Made by a program: the position numbers and the translations under genes | From: Dendrobium chrysotoxum | Taxonomy: Eukaryota > Streptophyta > Magnoliopsida > Asparagales > Orchidaceae | Assembly: GCA_019925795.1 (NCBI GenBank) | Contig: CM034305.1 | Span: 55,850,573-55,914,572, forward strand | Length of the DNA stretch: 64,000 nt | Direction: 5' to 3' | The notes under the pieces: generated by a model | The model's input: only the letters and a program-made list of their open reading frames with translations | Databases searched by the model: none | Told to the model about the DNA's origin: nothing | Shown: one piece after another, positions 46,786 to 59,608 of the stretch | How positions within the stretch are numbered: position 1 is the stretch's first letter | Layout: each line of letters starts with the position of its first letter

Positions 46786-49358
46786 TGTTGTGATTGAAAA
46801 ATATATGTTTTGAAAAAGTGTTTAATTTTCTTTGGGAAACATTTAATTTCTGGAATTTAAATTTTATAATCGAACACTTATTATGAATGATAAATCACCT
46901 CGAAAGGTGAACATATCGTTCCCTAATAGGTTCAGATTATAAATTTTGATTTACTCTAATTATCGTAGTCAAACTCAAGGAGAAACAACATATGATCCCG
47001 AAAGATCAGAATGATGTTTAATCAACTGTTTGACTATGCTAATCTGAATATGATCATTAATTTCATAATCATAACTATGATTATAATTGACATATCTATC
47101 CGAAGAAAGAAGATATCAATCATTATTAGTTTGAATATAAAAATAACGATCGCCAATTTTTGTTTTGATTTCCCAAAGAGAATCAATTAAAGGTTTTGAA
47201 AACTTGATTTTGAAATCTGGTCTAGGTTTCTAAATCTCCTACGAGCGCAAGCCCTCGTAGTTAATTACATCGTAGGAAACCAGAAAATTTCCTACGAATA
47301 CTCTCGATTAAAATAGCGATACGAATTTCATTTAAGAATTCAAAGATTGATATCAAAAGAGGTTAAGGACTGGGATTTTCAATAGGGAATGGTTCAAGAT
47401 TGACCAGTTATTTCTGGAGTCAAAGGAAGAAGAGTAGGAGGTGTTTTGAGATTCTGAATTGCTTCAGAAACACCTCAAACTATCCTAAGTGTTGGGCTTG
47501 AATTTGATTGAAAGAGATTTTTAATTTGAATGGTCAATTTTATTAGAAAGTGGGAATTAGATTCCCAGAAGATTGAGGTCTTAAGATTAAAGATATGCCT
47601 CAGAACTTAAGTCTAAAATGGGTACTGAGAATCAGTGGCCCGGATCCTAGCTAATGCAATGCAATCTGGACTTACCCCGGCCTGGATTGGGGAGCCAGCT
47701 AAACCACCTAAACACTTTTAAAACCATGAGTCAAAGTCTTTAAATGTAGAGTGGTTAAGGACATTGATTAAGATTGGTTTAAAGAATAGGGGTCGACATC
47801 TAGAGTAGATCCTAATTGACCTTTTAACATATGTTGGGTTAAATGCTTAAGCTAGAAATGCAATTAAGATTTAGACTCGATTTTTAATTTGTATCTAATG
47901 CAATGCATGCTAGTTGACTCGATGAAATGCTTAAATCAAAATGAAGCAGTTTTAAAATATGCTTAAAAAAATAGGTTTTATCCTAGAGATTGCACAACAT
48001 CCCCTTGGACAGAACTGCACCCTAATAGGTCAGGTGGTCTGCCAGAACCCGCAGGCGGGGAGGTGCCTAACAAGGTAGAGAAAAGTTAATATGAATGCAT
48101 GAAAAACTCCCGATGAGTCCGGGCTTACTTCTTAAGAGCGTTAGAGTTTCTATCTGAGCTTAAAAATTTTAATTTTGTTTAAGTAGAAAAAGTTTATGAC
48201 CGTACCCTCACGAGCCTCCGATCGGGTTCCAGGCTAAATCAAAATCGACATGCAAGAATGCCAAATAAACTATTAAAAGCATACGGGTCCTTAATCGCAA
48301 TCAACACATAAATCAAATCAATTAAATAATAAAATTAATTAAATAAATGCTCAAACTGAAAGTCCATAGGCAAGTGTCCTTAATTATACAACCCAGGGTC
48401 TGCAGTAAAGTAAAGTGGCCGGGTACCACTGACTACAACCTAGATTCTACTCCTAAGACTCAAGTGACTTTGAGATTTGAGATTCTTCTCGTTCTTCACT
48501 TCTTCGTCTCCTTAGAACTCCTTGGATCGTCGGGTTTGGATATCCAAATGAAAAGAAACTCTCCCTGAATAGGGGTGTTATCTTTTCTCTTTGGATATTG
48601 GAAATTTATCCTAATTTGGATCTCCAAATGGATAGGAACTCTCCCTAAGGGATGTTCCTTCCTCTTTGGATTCTAAATTGGATTTTTAAATATCTCAATC
48701 TCAAAGTACTTTAAACAATACAACTCAAAATCATATCAAATTACATTAATCAAAATTAAAAATCTAGACTCGATCCTGCAGGGTTATCCTAATAATCAGC
48801 GGTTTATATCTGACATCCAAAGCAGTTAATATATTGAAATTAAAAATGCTCAAACCAGCCACACTTGGCCATGCTCTTTTAATTTTAAAGGGGGACTTAA
48901 GCATTCTGGAGCACCTGTCCAATTTAATATTTATGATTTTTGCCCCCTTTAATTTATGCCCTGTATGAGCATGGTCACCTGCATAAGATTGAATTAGTAT
49001 AAATCGTCCCTAGCCTAGGGGTAGATCTAATCGTACAATCAATCACATCACAGAGTGCAATAAATAAGTAAACAAACACATCAATTCTACTACTAGCAAA
49101 CAGCATACAGTAAAAGCTCGAAAACCCGGCACATAGCAGAAAAGTAAACACCGGCCTAGCCTAAGACTAGAGTTGGTTGTCCTAGCAAACCATCTAAAGT
49201 GTGTGAGGTAGGCTGTGTGGCTTTGATATGTCCTAAATAGGCAATTGATTGAAATTGTTTAAAGTTCAAGTTGGTTGAAGGTTTAAGGGAAGATTTAATT
49301 TGAATTTAAATATTAATGACTTGAAATTGATTTTAAATTTGATTTTAATTGTTTGTTG
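46786..49358 (-). mobile_element. X module, inverted copy (X')
   Basis: It is collinear with 54728-57311 in inverse orientation. Shared text includes ggacagaactgcaccctaat, cctgcgggtt (as its complement) and tgaatgataaatcacctcga. On the minus strand its end, caatcacaaca, abuts the start of Y'. It lacks the primer-binding site found after the plus copy. At its other edge it meets the plus Y copy with the six bases ccaaca shared by both modules. Confidence 0.75.
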
Positions 49359-52300
49359 GATACCACCTTTGTTTCACACTGAGGCCGTGAAGTTTATTTC
49401 ACCTTCCTTGGGGCTAATTTAATAGCCTCGTAGGCCTGGGTTACCTAGTGGTACCCGGTATAATTAAGTGATTTGAGTTTGATTAAGGTTTGAAGGTTGA
49501 TTAAGTTTTAATTAAGATTGGTTGATTGCTAGTTTTAAGTTTGAATTAGTGTTTTCTGGAATTTTTGGAGATTTATTGAATTTTGGAATTTTCCGGGTTA
49601 TTTTAATCATTTAATTAAGGGGTTAAAATTGACTTTTTGATTTAAAATGTTTTCTGGAAAGTTCATATTTTATTAAAATACTAGACTTTAATACGATCAG
49701 TTAGACAGTAAGTACATTAAAATTGGATTTTTCTAGATTTTATTATGAAGGTTTGAAGTTTTGACTTGATTTTGAACTAGATTTGACCAAAAGTTGACTT
49801 TTTCAAATTTGATTGATTTCTGGAAACTTAACATTTTTAACAAATATTAGAACTTAAGATGAGTTGTATGCCTTTGAGTTTGCTCAATTTGGAGTTCATT
49901 TGAATTAGTTATGAATTTTTGAAGTTTTGACTATTTAATGAATTATTGAAATTGTTTAATTAAAGACCCTTTTTGTGATTTGGATCCAAATGACCTCCAA
50001 ACTTCTTGAAATAAACTCCAAAGGTCAGGAATGACCTAATGAGTGATTTCCAAGTGTTTGGAAATTTTCTGGAATTTTTAATTTTTTTTAATTAATTAAA
50101 TTAATAAATTTCAATTAAATTTAAATTAAACTTAATTTTGGAGTCCAGTCAAGGGGCTTTTATTTTTTATTGATTAAGGGTTCAATTCTGGTCAGTTTGA
50201 GGGGTTTTTTGTATTTTTTGGATTTAAATTTGATTTATTATAATTTCTGGAAGGTTTAAGGGCTTAATTAAGGTTCAAATTTGATTAGGTTAATTAAGGT
50301 GCTTAATGTTTTCAAAATCCAGTGGAAATTTTTCTTGGGGTTGTATGTGTCACTAGGTTTGAATTTTCAAAGTTTCAACTCAATTGGAGATGTATCCTAA
50401 TTATTGGAATTTTTCTAAGTTCTCTAATTAAGATCCTTAATTATTATCCTTAATGATGTCATTAGGTTTTGTGGATTTAAATCAATGTTCAACTAACCCT
50501 TGGACACTAATTACAATCACATCACTCATCAATCAAAGAACAAAATAAAGTGTCGTAATATTCTATGGAATAATCATAATGAATTATTAAAATCATAGAT
50601 TATATAATAACCTATAAACTTAAGAATTCAATCATGGGGCAATCAATATATTAAAATGAATTGAGGATATTAGAAGATGTGGGGTACATCTTCAAATAAG
50701 ACTCCATTCAATTTAAAGATTTAATCATGTATAATTCGAAGGTTACTTATAAAGGATATGATTTGATTAAAGTCAAATTTCCTTTAAACTATACATGATT
50801 GTGATCTGAACTTATCTTTCAATGAAAGATAGCCTTTCAATGATTCCATAGAATGATAACATGTAGGAATTGGATCTTTAATTGAAATGATTATGAATTT
50901 TTAAAAATCTAGGTCGAATCAAGACCTATATTTTTGTAAATTCATATCATGAATAAGATTGCATCAAAAAGGCTTAAGAAAATTATGGAAGATCAATATT
51001 AGACCCCACAATATCTTTGCAAAATTTCAAGTTAAAACAGTTTGTATATTTTGATTTAAAATTAAGATAAGGTTTTTTGAATAATTAAAATAATTAATAA
51101 AATATTATTCAAAATAATTTTATTTTATTTTTAAAATAAACTAGATAAAAATACGAATAAAATGAGCCCATGAACTTTAAAATTGGTTGAAAAATGAAAT
51201 TTCTACAATTTTTTAAAGTTCTGGTAATTTTCTGGATTTATTTTGAGAGATTTAAACGTCTGGTCAAAAGGCGGCGTTGACCAGACACGCGCCGAAAGCG
51301 GGTTGGTCCACGCATAAGGCGGCGGTCAGATGAGTCAGACCACTTATCCAGTGCGGCAAGGATGTGAGTCGTCAGATCTACGACAGCGCGGATCCGACGG
51401 TGCAGGTTCATCCCGCGATGGATTTCGATCGAGAAAAGACGGACGGTCTTGGTTCGGCCCGCGGTCTGGATGGAAGGTTGAGATTCAGCCATACAAAGAT
51501 CTGGCAATCCCAATATTTCAAGAGATTAAACCGAATAACGGATACGACTTGATCACAGCCGTTGATCTAAAATGAATAGATCCAACGGTTGCGAACCCAT
51601 CTTCCTCCTCCGTTAACCCGTGAGCCCTAGTTTCATTTTTTTTGTTTATTTCTCTTAACACATTATACTCAATGGCTTGAAACTTTGAACAGAGATTGAA
51701 TAGGGTCTATAAAAGAGTGTGGAAATGTTTTTTAAACCTTTGATGCATTGCTCAGAAAATTATTTAGAAACCTAAGAAAAATCCTAGGGTTTAAGATATA
51801 CCTTGATATACTCGACGGTTTTGGATGATTTAAATTTTTCTGAGCTTGTAGATTGTCCGCGCTTAGTTCTCTTGAAGACCTCGAGCATAGAGGAAGCTTC
51901 TATAAGAAGTTAAAATAGCTTAAATGGAGCTAGCTTCGGTTTGCGCTCGAACTCATCGTCGGCGGCCGCCAAACGCCAGGAAATAATCAGGAAATAAAGG
52001 GGAAGCTCTGAGAATCAAAAACGAACTCTCAGGGAGGCTGGGGCTGGACTAGAATGAGAGATAGCTTCTCCTTTTCTCTCCCGTCTCTTTTCCTCCTATT
52101 CAACTACTGGAGCCAAGAAACGACGGCTGGGATGCATCCAATCCCTTCATTGGATGAGTGACAGCTGGATCAAGTCGTTAGGAGACAGAGAGGGGCACTG
52201 CCTCAGGTGGAAACAATCCTAGTCCATTCTCACATGGAGGGGACCACCTAGGGGCGTTGGGGTTGAGCTAAGGGATGTGCCAGGACTTGAGTTGGGTCTG

Positions 52301-54727
52301 GTTGGCTCCAGAGAAGGTTCTGGAGTCCTTGGGGTGAGCTGGGCAGGTCTGGATTAAGCTATTTGGGTCGGGTAGATGAGTTTGACCGGATAGAGCTCAT
52401 TGGGCCGTTGGGTTGAGTTAGAGAGCATATCAGCTGCATGGGGAGGTTGGATTACAACCCTGGAAAGTCTCGGAATTAATTGAATGGGCTGGATAGACCT
52501 GGATTCAATCAAGGGGATTGGATTGGGTGCTTTGACCAATTAGGTTCAATTAAACCTTTGTTGACCCCTTGACTGGTTCAATAATTCAAGGGATACTGAG
52601 TTCGATATCAAAAGATGTATTGGAGCTATTTGAGCAATTTGCAAAAAGGTCTAGATGATTAGATCTATTGCATGAGTGGGATAACATGTCTGTGAGGGAG
52701 CTTAAACAAAAGTTGTTGAGTTGACCAAGTCAACTTGACTTGGACTTGATTAACTAATGGTTAAATCAAATTTAGATTATGGTTGGAATCGATTTAAAGT
52801 TTGATGAGGGTTGAAGGGTTTGAAATGGCCAAAATTTGGTCAAAGCTATAGGTTTGGCTAAGGGTTAGGTTTGATCAAGTCAAGCCTAATATGATTTGAT
52901 CTCAAATGGATTTGAATGTGTTAGGATTATACTTCGAAAGGGGTTTGAAAGTTTTGAAAGGTTTGATTTCAATGCATTTGAGGTTTGATTTAAAGTAGGG
53001 AGGCTTAAGGGTTGAACTGGTCAACCTAAGTTGACTTGGTCAACTAGGTTGACCCAGGGTCAAGATTTGGACTGAGTCAATTTCAAATGGTAAATGGAGT
53101 CTGGTAGATGCGGTTTGAGGGTTTGAATAGGTCATTTGGGTCAAATCACCTATTTGGGCTCTTAATGAGCTAAATGGGTCAACTAGGTTGACTTGGTCAA
53201 CCAGGTTGACCCAGGGTCAGGGACTGGGTCCAACCAGTTCAGAATGACATTCTGAGTCTACTGGTGGTGGTCTCAAGGTCTGGAGAGGTTATTTGGTCAA
53301 AATGACCTATTTGGGCCCTTAATGGGCCTTTTAGGTCAACCCTGGTTGACTTGGTCAACCAGGTGGGTCCAGGGTCTGGAAATGGGTTCAACAGATTTGA
53401 AATGATATTTGGATACCAATGGAGGTGGTCCCAAGGTCTGGGGAGGTCATTTGGTCAAAATGACCTATTTGGGCTCTAAAGGGGCCTTCTAGGTCAACTA
53501 GGTTGACTTGGTCAACCAGGTTAACCCAGGGGCTGGTTCTGGGTTCAATGAGTTTGGTTTGATATTTGAAATTTGCTGGAAGTGACTGCACTTGGTTTGA
53601 AGTTCATTAGGTTCAAGTGACCAGTTACACCTCATAGGGGTATTTTGGTCATTTTGACCCCTGGTCAACTGGGGGTCAAATTGAGTCCAACAAAATGCAG
53701 TTTAATGCTCAATGGGTCATAATCAAGGGTCTGGAGGTGATTGGAGGCTTTGGAGAAAGCTCCAGGGTCAAAATCCACTGGATGGTAGGTCCAGTGGCAT
53801 GGACTGTAACTATTTGAAGGTTTTACAGTCTTTGGATTTCAATTCAGTTTCTAGGGTTAGAGACCTCAGAATGAGCTCAAATTTGAAGGGTTTCCTCTAG
53901 AGACATGTCACATCAGTGTGGAACTGATAGACCTTGAATCAGAGGTCATTTGATGGGGTTTTGAGGTGTTCAAAAATTTGCTGGAAAAGGCTTTCAGGAC
54001 TTAGACCTTTGGCCTTGGATTTGAATCTGGAAATCTGATTTTGAATTGGATTTTGAGCTTGAATGATAGGATTTGAATTAAATTTAGATTGAATTGAAAC
54101 TTGGATTGATCTAGAAGAATCCTAGGGTTTAGAAGAGGTCCTAGGGTCCAAATCAGGTTAAGGGAATCCTAGGGTCTAGAATTGATCCTAGGGACTGGAG
54201 TCTGGGAAGATCCTAGAATCTAGAAGTCCTAGGAAAATCCTAGGATCTGGGGTCTGGAAGAATCCTATAATTTAGAAGAATCCTAAGATCTAGGAGTTCT
54301 AAGATTCAAGATCTAGAAGGATCTTAGGATCTAGAGTAGATCCTAAAGTTTGATTTCTAGGAAGATCTTAGGGTTTAGAAGTCCTAGGGCCTGGGATCTA
54401 GAATAGTCTTAGGATCTAGAAGAATCCTAAGATTTAGATAGATCTAGGGGAATCCTAGGATCTAAGAGGATCATATGATCTAGAGTCAGGAAAAATCCTA
54501 GGGTCTAGAATAAATCCTAGGGTCTGAAGTCTAGGAGAATCCTAGAATCTAGATTTGTCTTAAATTGTATTGATCTGGGGTCAGGATTGATTTGAATTTA
54601 GATTGATCTTAAAGTCTGGATTGATCTAAGATCAGATTGATCCTAGGGTTAAGATTGATCCTAAGGATTGGAAAGATCCTAAGGTCTGGATTGGTCCTAC
54701 TGAGCTCATACAAAAATGAGGTCAACA
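49354..54727 (+). mobile_element. Y module, complete plus copy
   Basis: It starts TGTTGGATACCACCTTTG and ends ATGAGGTCAACA, 5.37 kb. It matches Y' over its full length and copy 1 (1-3582) over the 3' two thirds. A TATA-like ctataaaagagtgtgg occurs at about 51707-51722, a candidate LTR promoter. Open frames at 51238-51575 and elsewhere are chance products of the GC-rich block. Confidence 0.8.
51708..51715 (+). promoter_or_regulatory. Candidate LTR TATA box
   Basis: The octamer tataaaag lies in the Y module about 5.6 kb before the primer-binding site, on the coding strand of the presumed Ogre/Tat element. It has no supporting start-site evidence. Confidence 0.3.
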
Positions 54728-57311
54728 CCAACAAACAATTAAAATTAAATTTAAAATAAAATTCAAATCATTAAGATTTAAATTTTAATTAAAATACCCT
54801 TAAGCCTTCAACCAACTAGAACATCAAGCAACTTCAATCAAGTGCCTATTTAGGACATATCAAAACCACACAGCCTACCTCACACACTTTAGATGGTTTT
54901 CTAGGATAACCAACTCTAGTCTTAGGCTAGGCCGATGTTTACTTTTCCGCTACTTGCGTGTGCCGGGTTTTCCATGGTTTTCATTACATGCTGGTTGCTA
55001 GATCTAATTAATTGATATTGATGTGATTGTTTATTTATTTACTGCATTCTGTGTTTATTTGGTTGTACGTTAGACCTACCCTTAGGTTATGAACGATTTA
55101 TACTAATTCAATCTTATGCAGGTGGCCATGCTCATACAGGGCATAAATTAAAGGGGGCAAAAATCATTAAAATTATGTAGGTGCTCCAGAAATTTGCTTA
55201 AGTCCTCCTTTAATAATTAAAAAAGCATGGCCAAGTGTGGCTAGTTTGAGTATTTTAAATTTTAAATATATTTACTACTTGGGATATTTCTATAACTGTC
55301 GATTATTAGGATAACCCTGTAGGATCGAGTCTAGATTTTTTTAATTTTAATTGATGTAATTTGAATGTAAATTGAGTTGTAAATTGTTTAAAGTGATTTG
55401 AGAATGGGATGTTTAAACATCCAATTTGGAGTTCAAAGAGGAAGAGACATCCCTTAAGGGAGAGTTTCTTTTCATTTGGAGATCCATATTTGGATGATTT
55501 CAAATATCCAAAGAGAAAAGATAACCCTCCTTTCAAGGGAGAGTTTTTTTTCATTTGGATATTCGACCCGACGATCCAAGGAGTTACAAGAAGATGAAGA
55601 AGTGAAGAACGAGAAGACCCATTCTCAAAGTCACTTGAGTCTTAGGAGTAGAATCCGGGTTGTAGTCAGTGGTACCCGGCCACTTTACTTTTCCTGCAGA
55701 CCCTGGGTTGTATAATTAAAAGGCACTTACCTATGGACTTTCAATTTGAATTTTAATTTAATTGATTTAATTAAATGTTGATTGTTTAATATTGATTGCA
55801 ATTAAGGACCCACATACTTTTAGTAGTTTATTTGGCGATCTTGCATGTCGTATTTGATTTAGCCTGGAATCCGATCGGAGGCTCATAAGGGTATGGCCAT
55901 AAACTATTTCTACTTAAACAAAATTTAAAACTTTAGGCTCAGATAGTAACTCTAATGCTTTTAAGAAGTAAGCCCGGACTCACCGGGAGTTTTCCATGCA
56001 TTCATATTAACTTTTCTCTACCTTATTTGGCACCTCCCCGCCTGCGGGTTTTGGCAGACCACCTGACCTATTAGGGTGCAGTTCTGTCCAAGGGGATGTT
56101 GTCCAATCTCTAGGATAAAACCTATTTTTAAGCCTGATTTTAAAACTGCTACATATTGATTTAAGCATTTAGTCGAGTCAACTAGCATGCATTGCATTAG
56201 ATATAAATTAAATTTGAGTCTAAATCTTTAATTGCATTTTTAGCTTAATCATTTCACCCGACATAAGTTAAGGGGTCAATTAGGAATCTGCTCTAGATGT
56301 CGACCCCAACTCCTCAAACTCAATCTTAAATAACACCCATAACCACTCTACATTTAAAAGACTTGACTCATGGTTTTAAAGGGCTTATGTGGTTTAGCTG
56401 GCTCCCCAATCCAGGCCGGGGTAAGTCAAGGATTGGATTGCATTAGTTAGGTTCCGGGTCACTGATTTTCAGTACCCATTTTAGACTTAGGATCTGAGGC
56501 AGATTTTCAATCCTAAGACCTCAATCTTCCGGGAATCTAATTCCCACTTTCTAATAAAATTAACCACTCAAACATTAAATCTCTTTCAATCTAATTCAAG
56601 CCCAACACTTAGGATAGGTCAGGGTGTTTCTGGAGTAATTCAAAATCTCAAAACACCTCCTATCATTCTTCATTTGACTCTAGAAATAAGTGTTCAATTT
56701 TGAACCAATCCCACTTGAAAATTCAAGTCCCTGAATCTTCTTTAATATCAAGCTTTGAATTCTAAAATGAAATTCATATCGCTATTTTAATCGAGAGTTT
56801 TCGTACGAAATTTTTTGGTTTCCTACGATGTAATTAACTACGAGGGCTTGCGCTCGTAGAAGATTTAGAAACCCAGACCAGATTTTCAAAATTAAGTTTT
56901 AAAACCTTTAATTGATTATCTTTGGGAAAATCAAATATAACGATCATTATCATCATTTTCAAATGATTAATAATGAGCGATATTTTCTTTCTCCGGATAC
57001 ATATGTCGTTCTATTATTGTAACTTTGATTATGAAATTAATGATCTCTTTACTAAATTATTATAGTTAAATATTGGATTAAACATCATTCTGACTCTTCG
57101 GGATCATATGTTGTTTCTCCTTAAGTTTGACTACGATAATCAGGGTAAACCAAGATTTATAATCTGAACCTGTTAGAGAACGATATGTTCACCTTTCAAG
57201 GTGATATATCATTCATAATAAGTGTTCGATTATAAAATTTAAATTCCAGAAATTAAACATTTCCCAAAGAAAATTAAACACGTTTTCAAAACTATATTTT
57301 TCAACCAAACA
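54728..57311 (+). mobile_element. X module, plus copy; 3' part of presumed 5' LTR
   Basis: It starts ccaacaaacaatt and ends caaccaaaca at 57311. It is the plus counterpart of X'. Together with Y it forms a unit of about 7.96 kb beginning TGTTGG and ending AAACA, directly before a primer-binding site, so the pair can be read as one exceptionally long LTR. It contains an internal pair of ~100-bp repeats near 55440-55560 (atccaaagag and gggagagtttcttttcattt words). Confidence 0.7.
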
Positions 57312-57316
57312 AAAAA

Positions 57317-57334
57317 TGGCGACTCCGCTGGGGA
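57317..57334 (+). other. Primer-binding site of an Ogre/Tat-like gypsy element
   Basis: The 18 bases tggcgactccgctgggga are complementary to the 3' end of a tRNA (reverse complement ends GTCGCCA, with the universal CCA). This type of site, for arginine tRNA, is typical of plant Ogre/Tat retrotransposons. It lies five bases after the CA end of the X module, the correct place for an LTR retrotransposon. Confidence 0.8.
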
Positions 57335-57479
57335 AAATCTCTCTCTCCATCTTTAATAGCGCTACGAATTTTGTTACATCGATAGTTTTGACTACCTTTC
57401 TTCCGTTGGCCCCTCTCCCATTTCTCCCTTGGGTGAGTGTGGTCAACTCAATTAAGACATGTGAAAAGAGAGGTGAGTG

Positions 57480-58800
57480 TAGGAAACCTCCCTCCAAGCT
57501 GGGCTTTGATATTTTGCCTCCAAGTTTATTGGTAGAGCAAAAGAGTCAAGCCAAGCTTGTCAAAATCTTTTTACATATGTTGCAAACTCGCATGCGAAAA
57601 AATCACAGCATGCTAAGTTTCATATTTTACAAAAAAATCCCTCAATCTCAAAAAATCCAGATTCAAAATTTCTTTAATTCAACCTGGATTTTGACACTTC
57701 ACCCCAAGCTAGTCAGTATGGTGAAAGAGTCAAACCAGGTCTCTAGATTTTCCCTTAACTTTTGTTAACCATTATGTTAAAAATAAAACTCAACATTTTT
57801 TAGTTTCAAAAGTCAAGAAAAATCTTTCAAATCAACTTCAATCGTCGTTGCTATGTGTCTTCTATAATATTTTGTTGTAGTTGAACACATGCAATACAAA
57901 TTTAAAATTCTCCAGTCAATTCTGGGCTTTGACATTTCACCCCTAAATTGCTTGGTGGGGTGCAAAGAGTCAAGTTTTAGGATCTTCAGGCTAATTTTGT
58001 TAACCTGCATATTTGAATAAAATCAATGTGTTGAGTTTCAAAGTTAGAAGAAGGTCTGTTCAGTTTTAACCTCAAATTTGAATTCAATCTTAAGGCTTAA
58101 TTTAATTCAAATTTGATTTCAACCTCGAATTCAACTTTAAATTTGATTAAGTCGGGCCTTTGATATTTCGACCCGAGTCAATTGGTGAAACAAAAAAGAG
58201 TCAAGCTCGATCCCCGGATCTTTCATATCGATTTTATGCACCTATATGAGACTCAACTTGTTGAGTCATAAAATTTGAAGAAAGATCCATTTGACTTGAG
58301 CCTCAAGTTCAAATTCAAACTTTGAATCCAAATATAATTACAACCTGAAATTTGAATTTGATTTCTAATTTAAAATCAATTTAATTTTGAATGGGCTTTG
58401 ACATTTCGACCCAAGTCAATTGGTGAAATGAAAAGAGTCTAGCTCGATCCCTGGATCTTTCATATCAATTCTGTGTACCTATATGATTGAGCGAAACTCG
58501 ATCTGTTGAGTCACGAAATTTGAAGAAAGGTCCATTCGACTTCAACCTTAGACTCAAATTTAAATCCAACTTTGATACAATCTCAACCTTAAGTTTGAAT
58601 TTGATTGTCACCTTAAATTTTAATTTCAATTTTGAATTCAAATTCGAGTTTGAACTTTGATATTTTGCCCTAAGTTAATTGGTGTAGCGAAAGTGTTGGG
58701 TTCAACACTTAAGTCCTTGTCAATTCTATAAACTACTGTTTTGAATCTAAACCTAACATGATTGAATTATCAAATTTTGAATAACATCAATTAAGTTTAA
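57480..58800 (+). repeat. Degenerate ~190-260 bp tandem repeats in the 5' leader
   Basis: Six units carry a gggctttgatattttgmccc-like word, then aattggtgaaryraaagagtca and a phrase like gatccctggatctttcat. Unit starts lie near 57502, 57693, 57925, 58152, 58392 and 58652. The two at 58152 and 58392 are most alike. The array fills most of the leader between the primer-binding site and the first reading frame. Confidence 0.75.
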
Positions 58801-58870
58801 AATTCAAATTTAAATTTAAGATTAACTAATTCAAATCATTGTTCATTAATTTCAGGATTTAAGCACTCAA

Positions 58871-59608
58871 ATGGCTGGGAAACTCATCTTCTCTCTAGAT
58901 AGAAATTTGATAGTCGAAGGAATCACTTCTGGTAATTTCATCCAGTTTGAAATATAATTTCAAGACTTCAAGTTATCAGTCGACGGAGAAGAAATGATTG
59001 ATATGTCTGTTGGAATATGAAGGAATGTCCCCTTGGTTCAGATTACTTTAGGGTCAGGAGTTGACTCCCCCATCTCCGAGATGGAGGCTGATGTCACCCC
59101 TTTACCCATTGTACCTTCTGCCCAGGTGGATAAGAACCAGAAGTCAATAATGATAGAAGAGCTACCATCTCAGCCTGAGATTGGGTCAAGTTCTAGTACC
59201 CCTGTCGTTAGTAAGGCCAGCAAGAACAAAATGAAGAACTACCTTCGTAGAGTCAGAAAGAAGGTTGTTAAGGCCAGAAAGACCGCTGAGGAGAAAGCCT
59301 TAAAGCATGTCAAGTCTAAGGCTAATAAAAAGTTTGTTGCTCCTTCTACGTACCCCTTCTCTGGTGGAAATAGTTTTCACCCTTCTCCTGTTGCTCAAAG
59401 AAAGGAGGTTGTAGAGACAAGAGCACAATCTTTGATACATCTTCTTGACAACTACATGGCGAGAATTAATCAAGCCAGAATTGATCAAACACCAGCACCA
59501 GGCCCTAGGCCCCCAGTTGAAGGTTATGACCCGTCCACTCTACTAGATGATGTTAGGTCACATTTCTATACGTGCCCCGCTACATCAACTAGAGAGGAGG
59601 AGGTGTAG
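58871..59608 (+). pseudogene. Ogre/Tat-type ORF1-like frame, broken by two stops
   Basis: The frame opens at ATG 58871 (MAGKLIFSLDRNLIVEG) and ends with the TAG at 59606-59608. A TAA at 58955-58957 and a TGA at 59018-59020 interrupt it. The downstream 191 codons hold a serine-rich stretch, a basic lysine and arginine-rich segment (KNKMKNYLRRVRKKVVKARK), and a C-terminal part with HLLDNYMARINQARIDQ. No gag, protease or RT motif is present. Ogre/Tat elements often carry an extra ORF of unknown function upstream of gag, and the position after the leader fits that. The function is unknown and the call rests on context. Confidence 0.5.

Noticed and set aside
49354..54727. Y as a DNA transposon with TGTTG/CAACA inverted ends
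   Set aside because: The short inverted ends are those of LTRs, and the downstream primer-binding site points to a retrotransposon.
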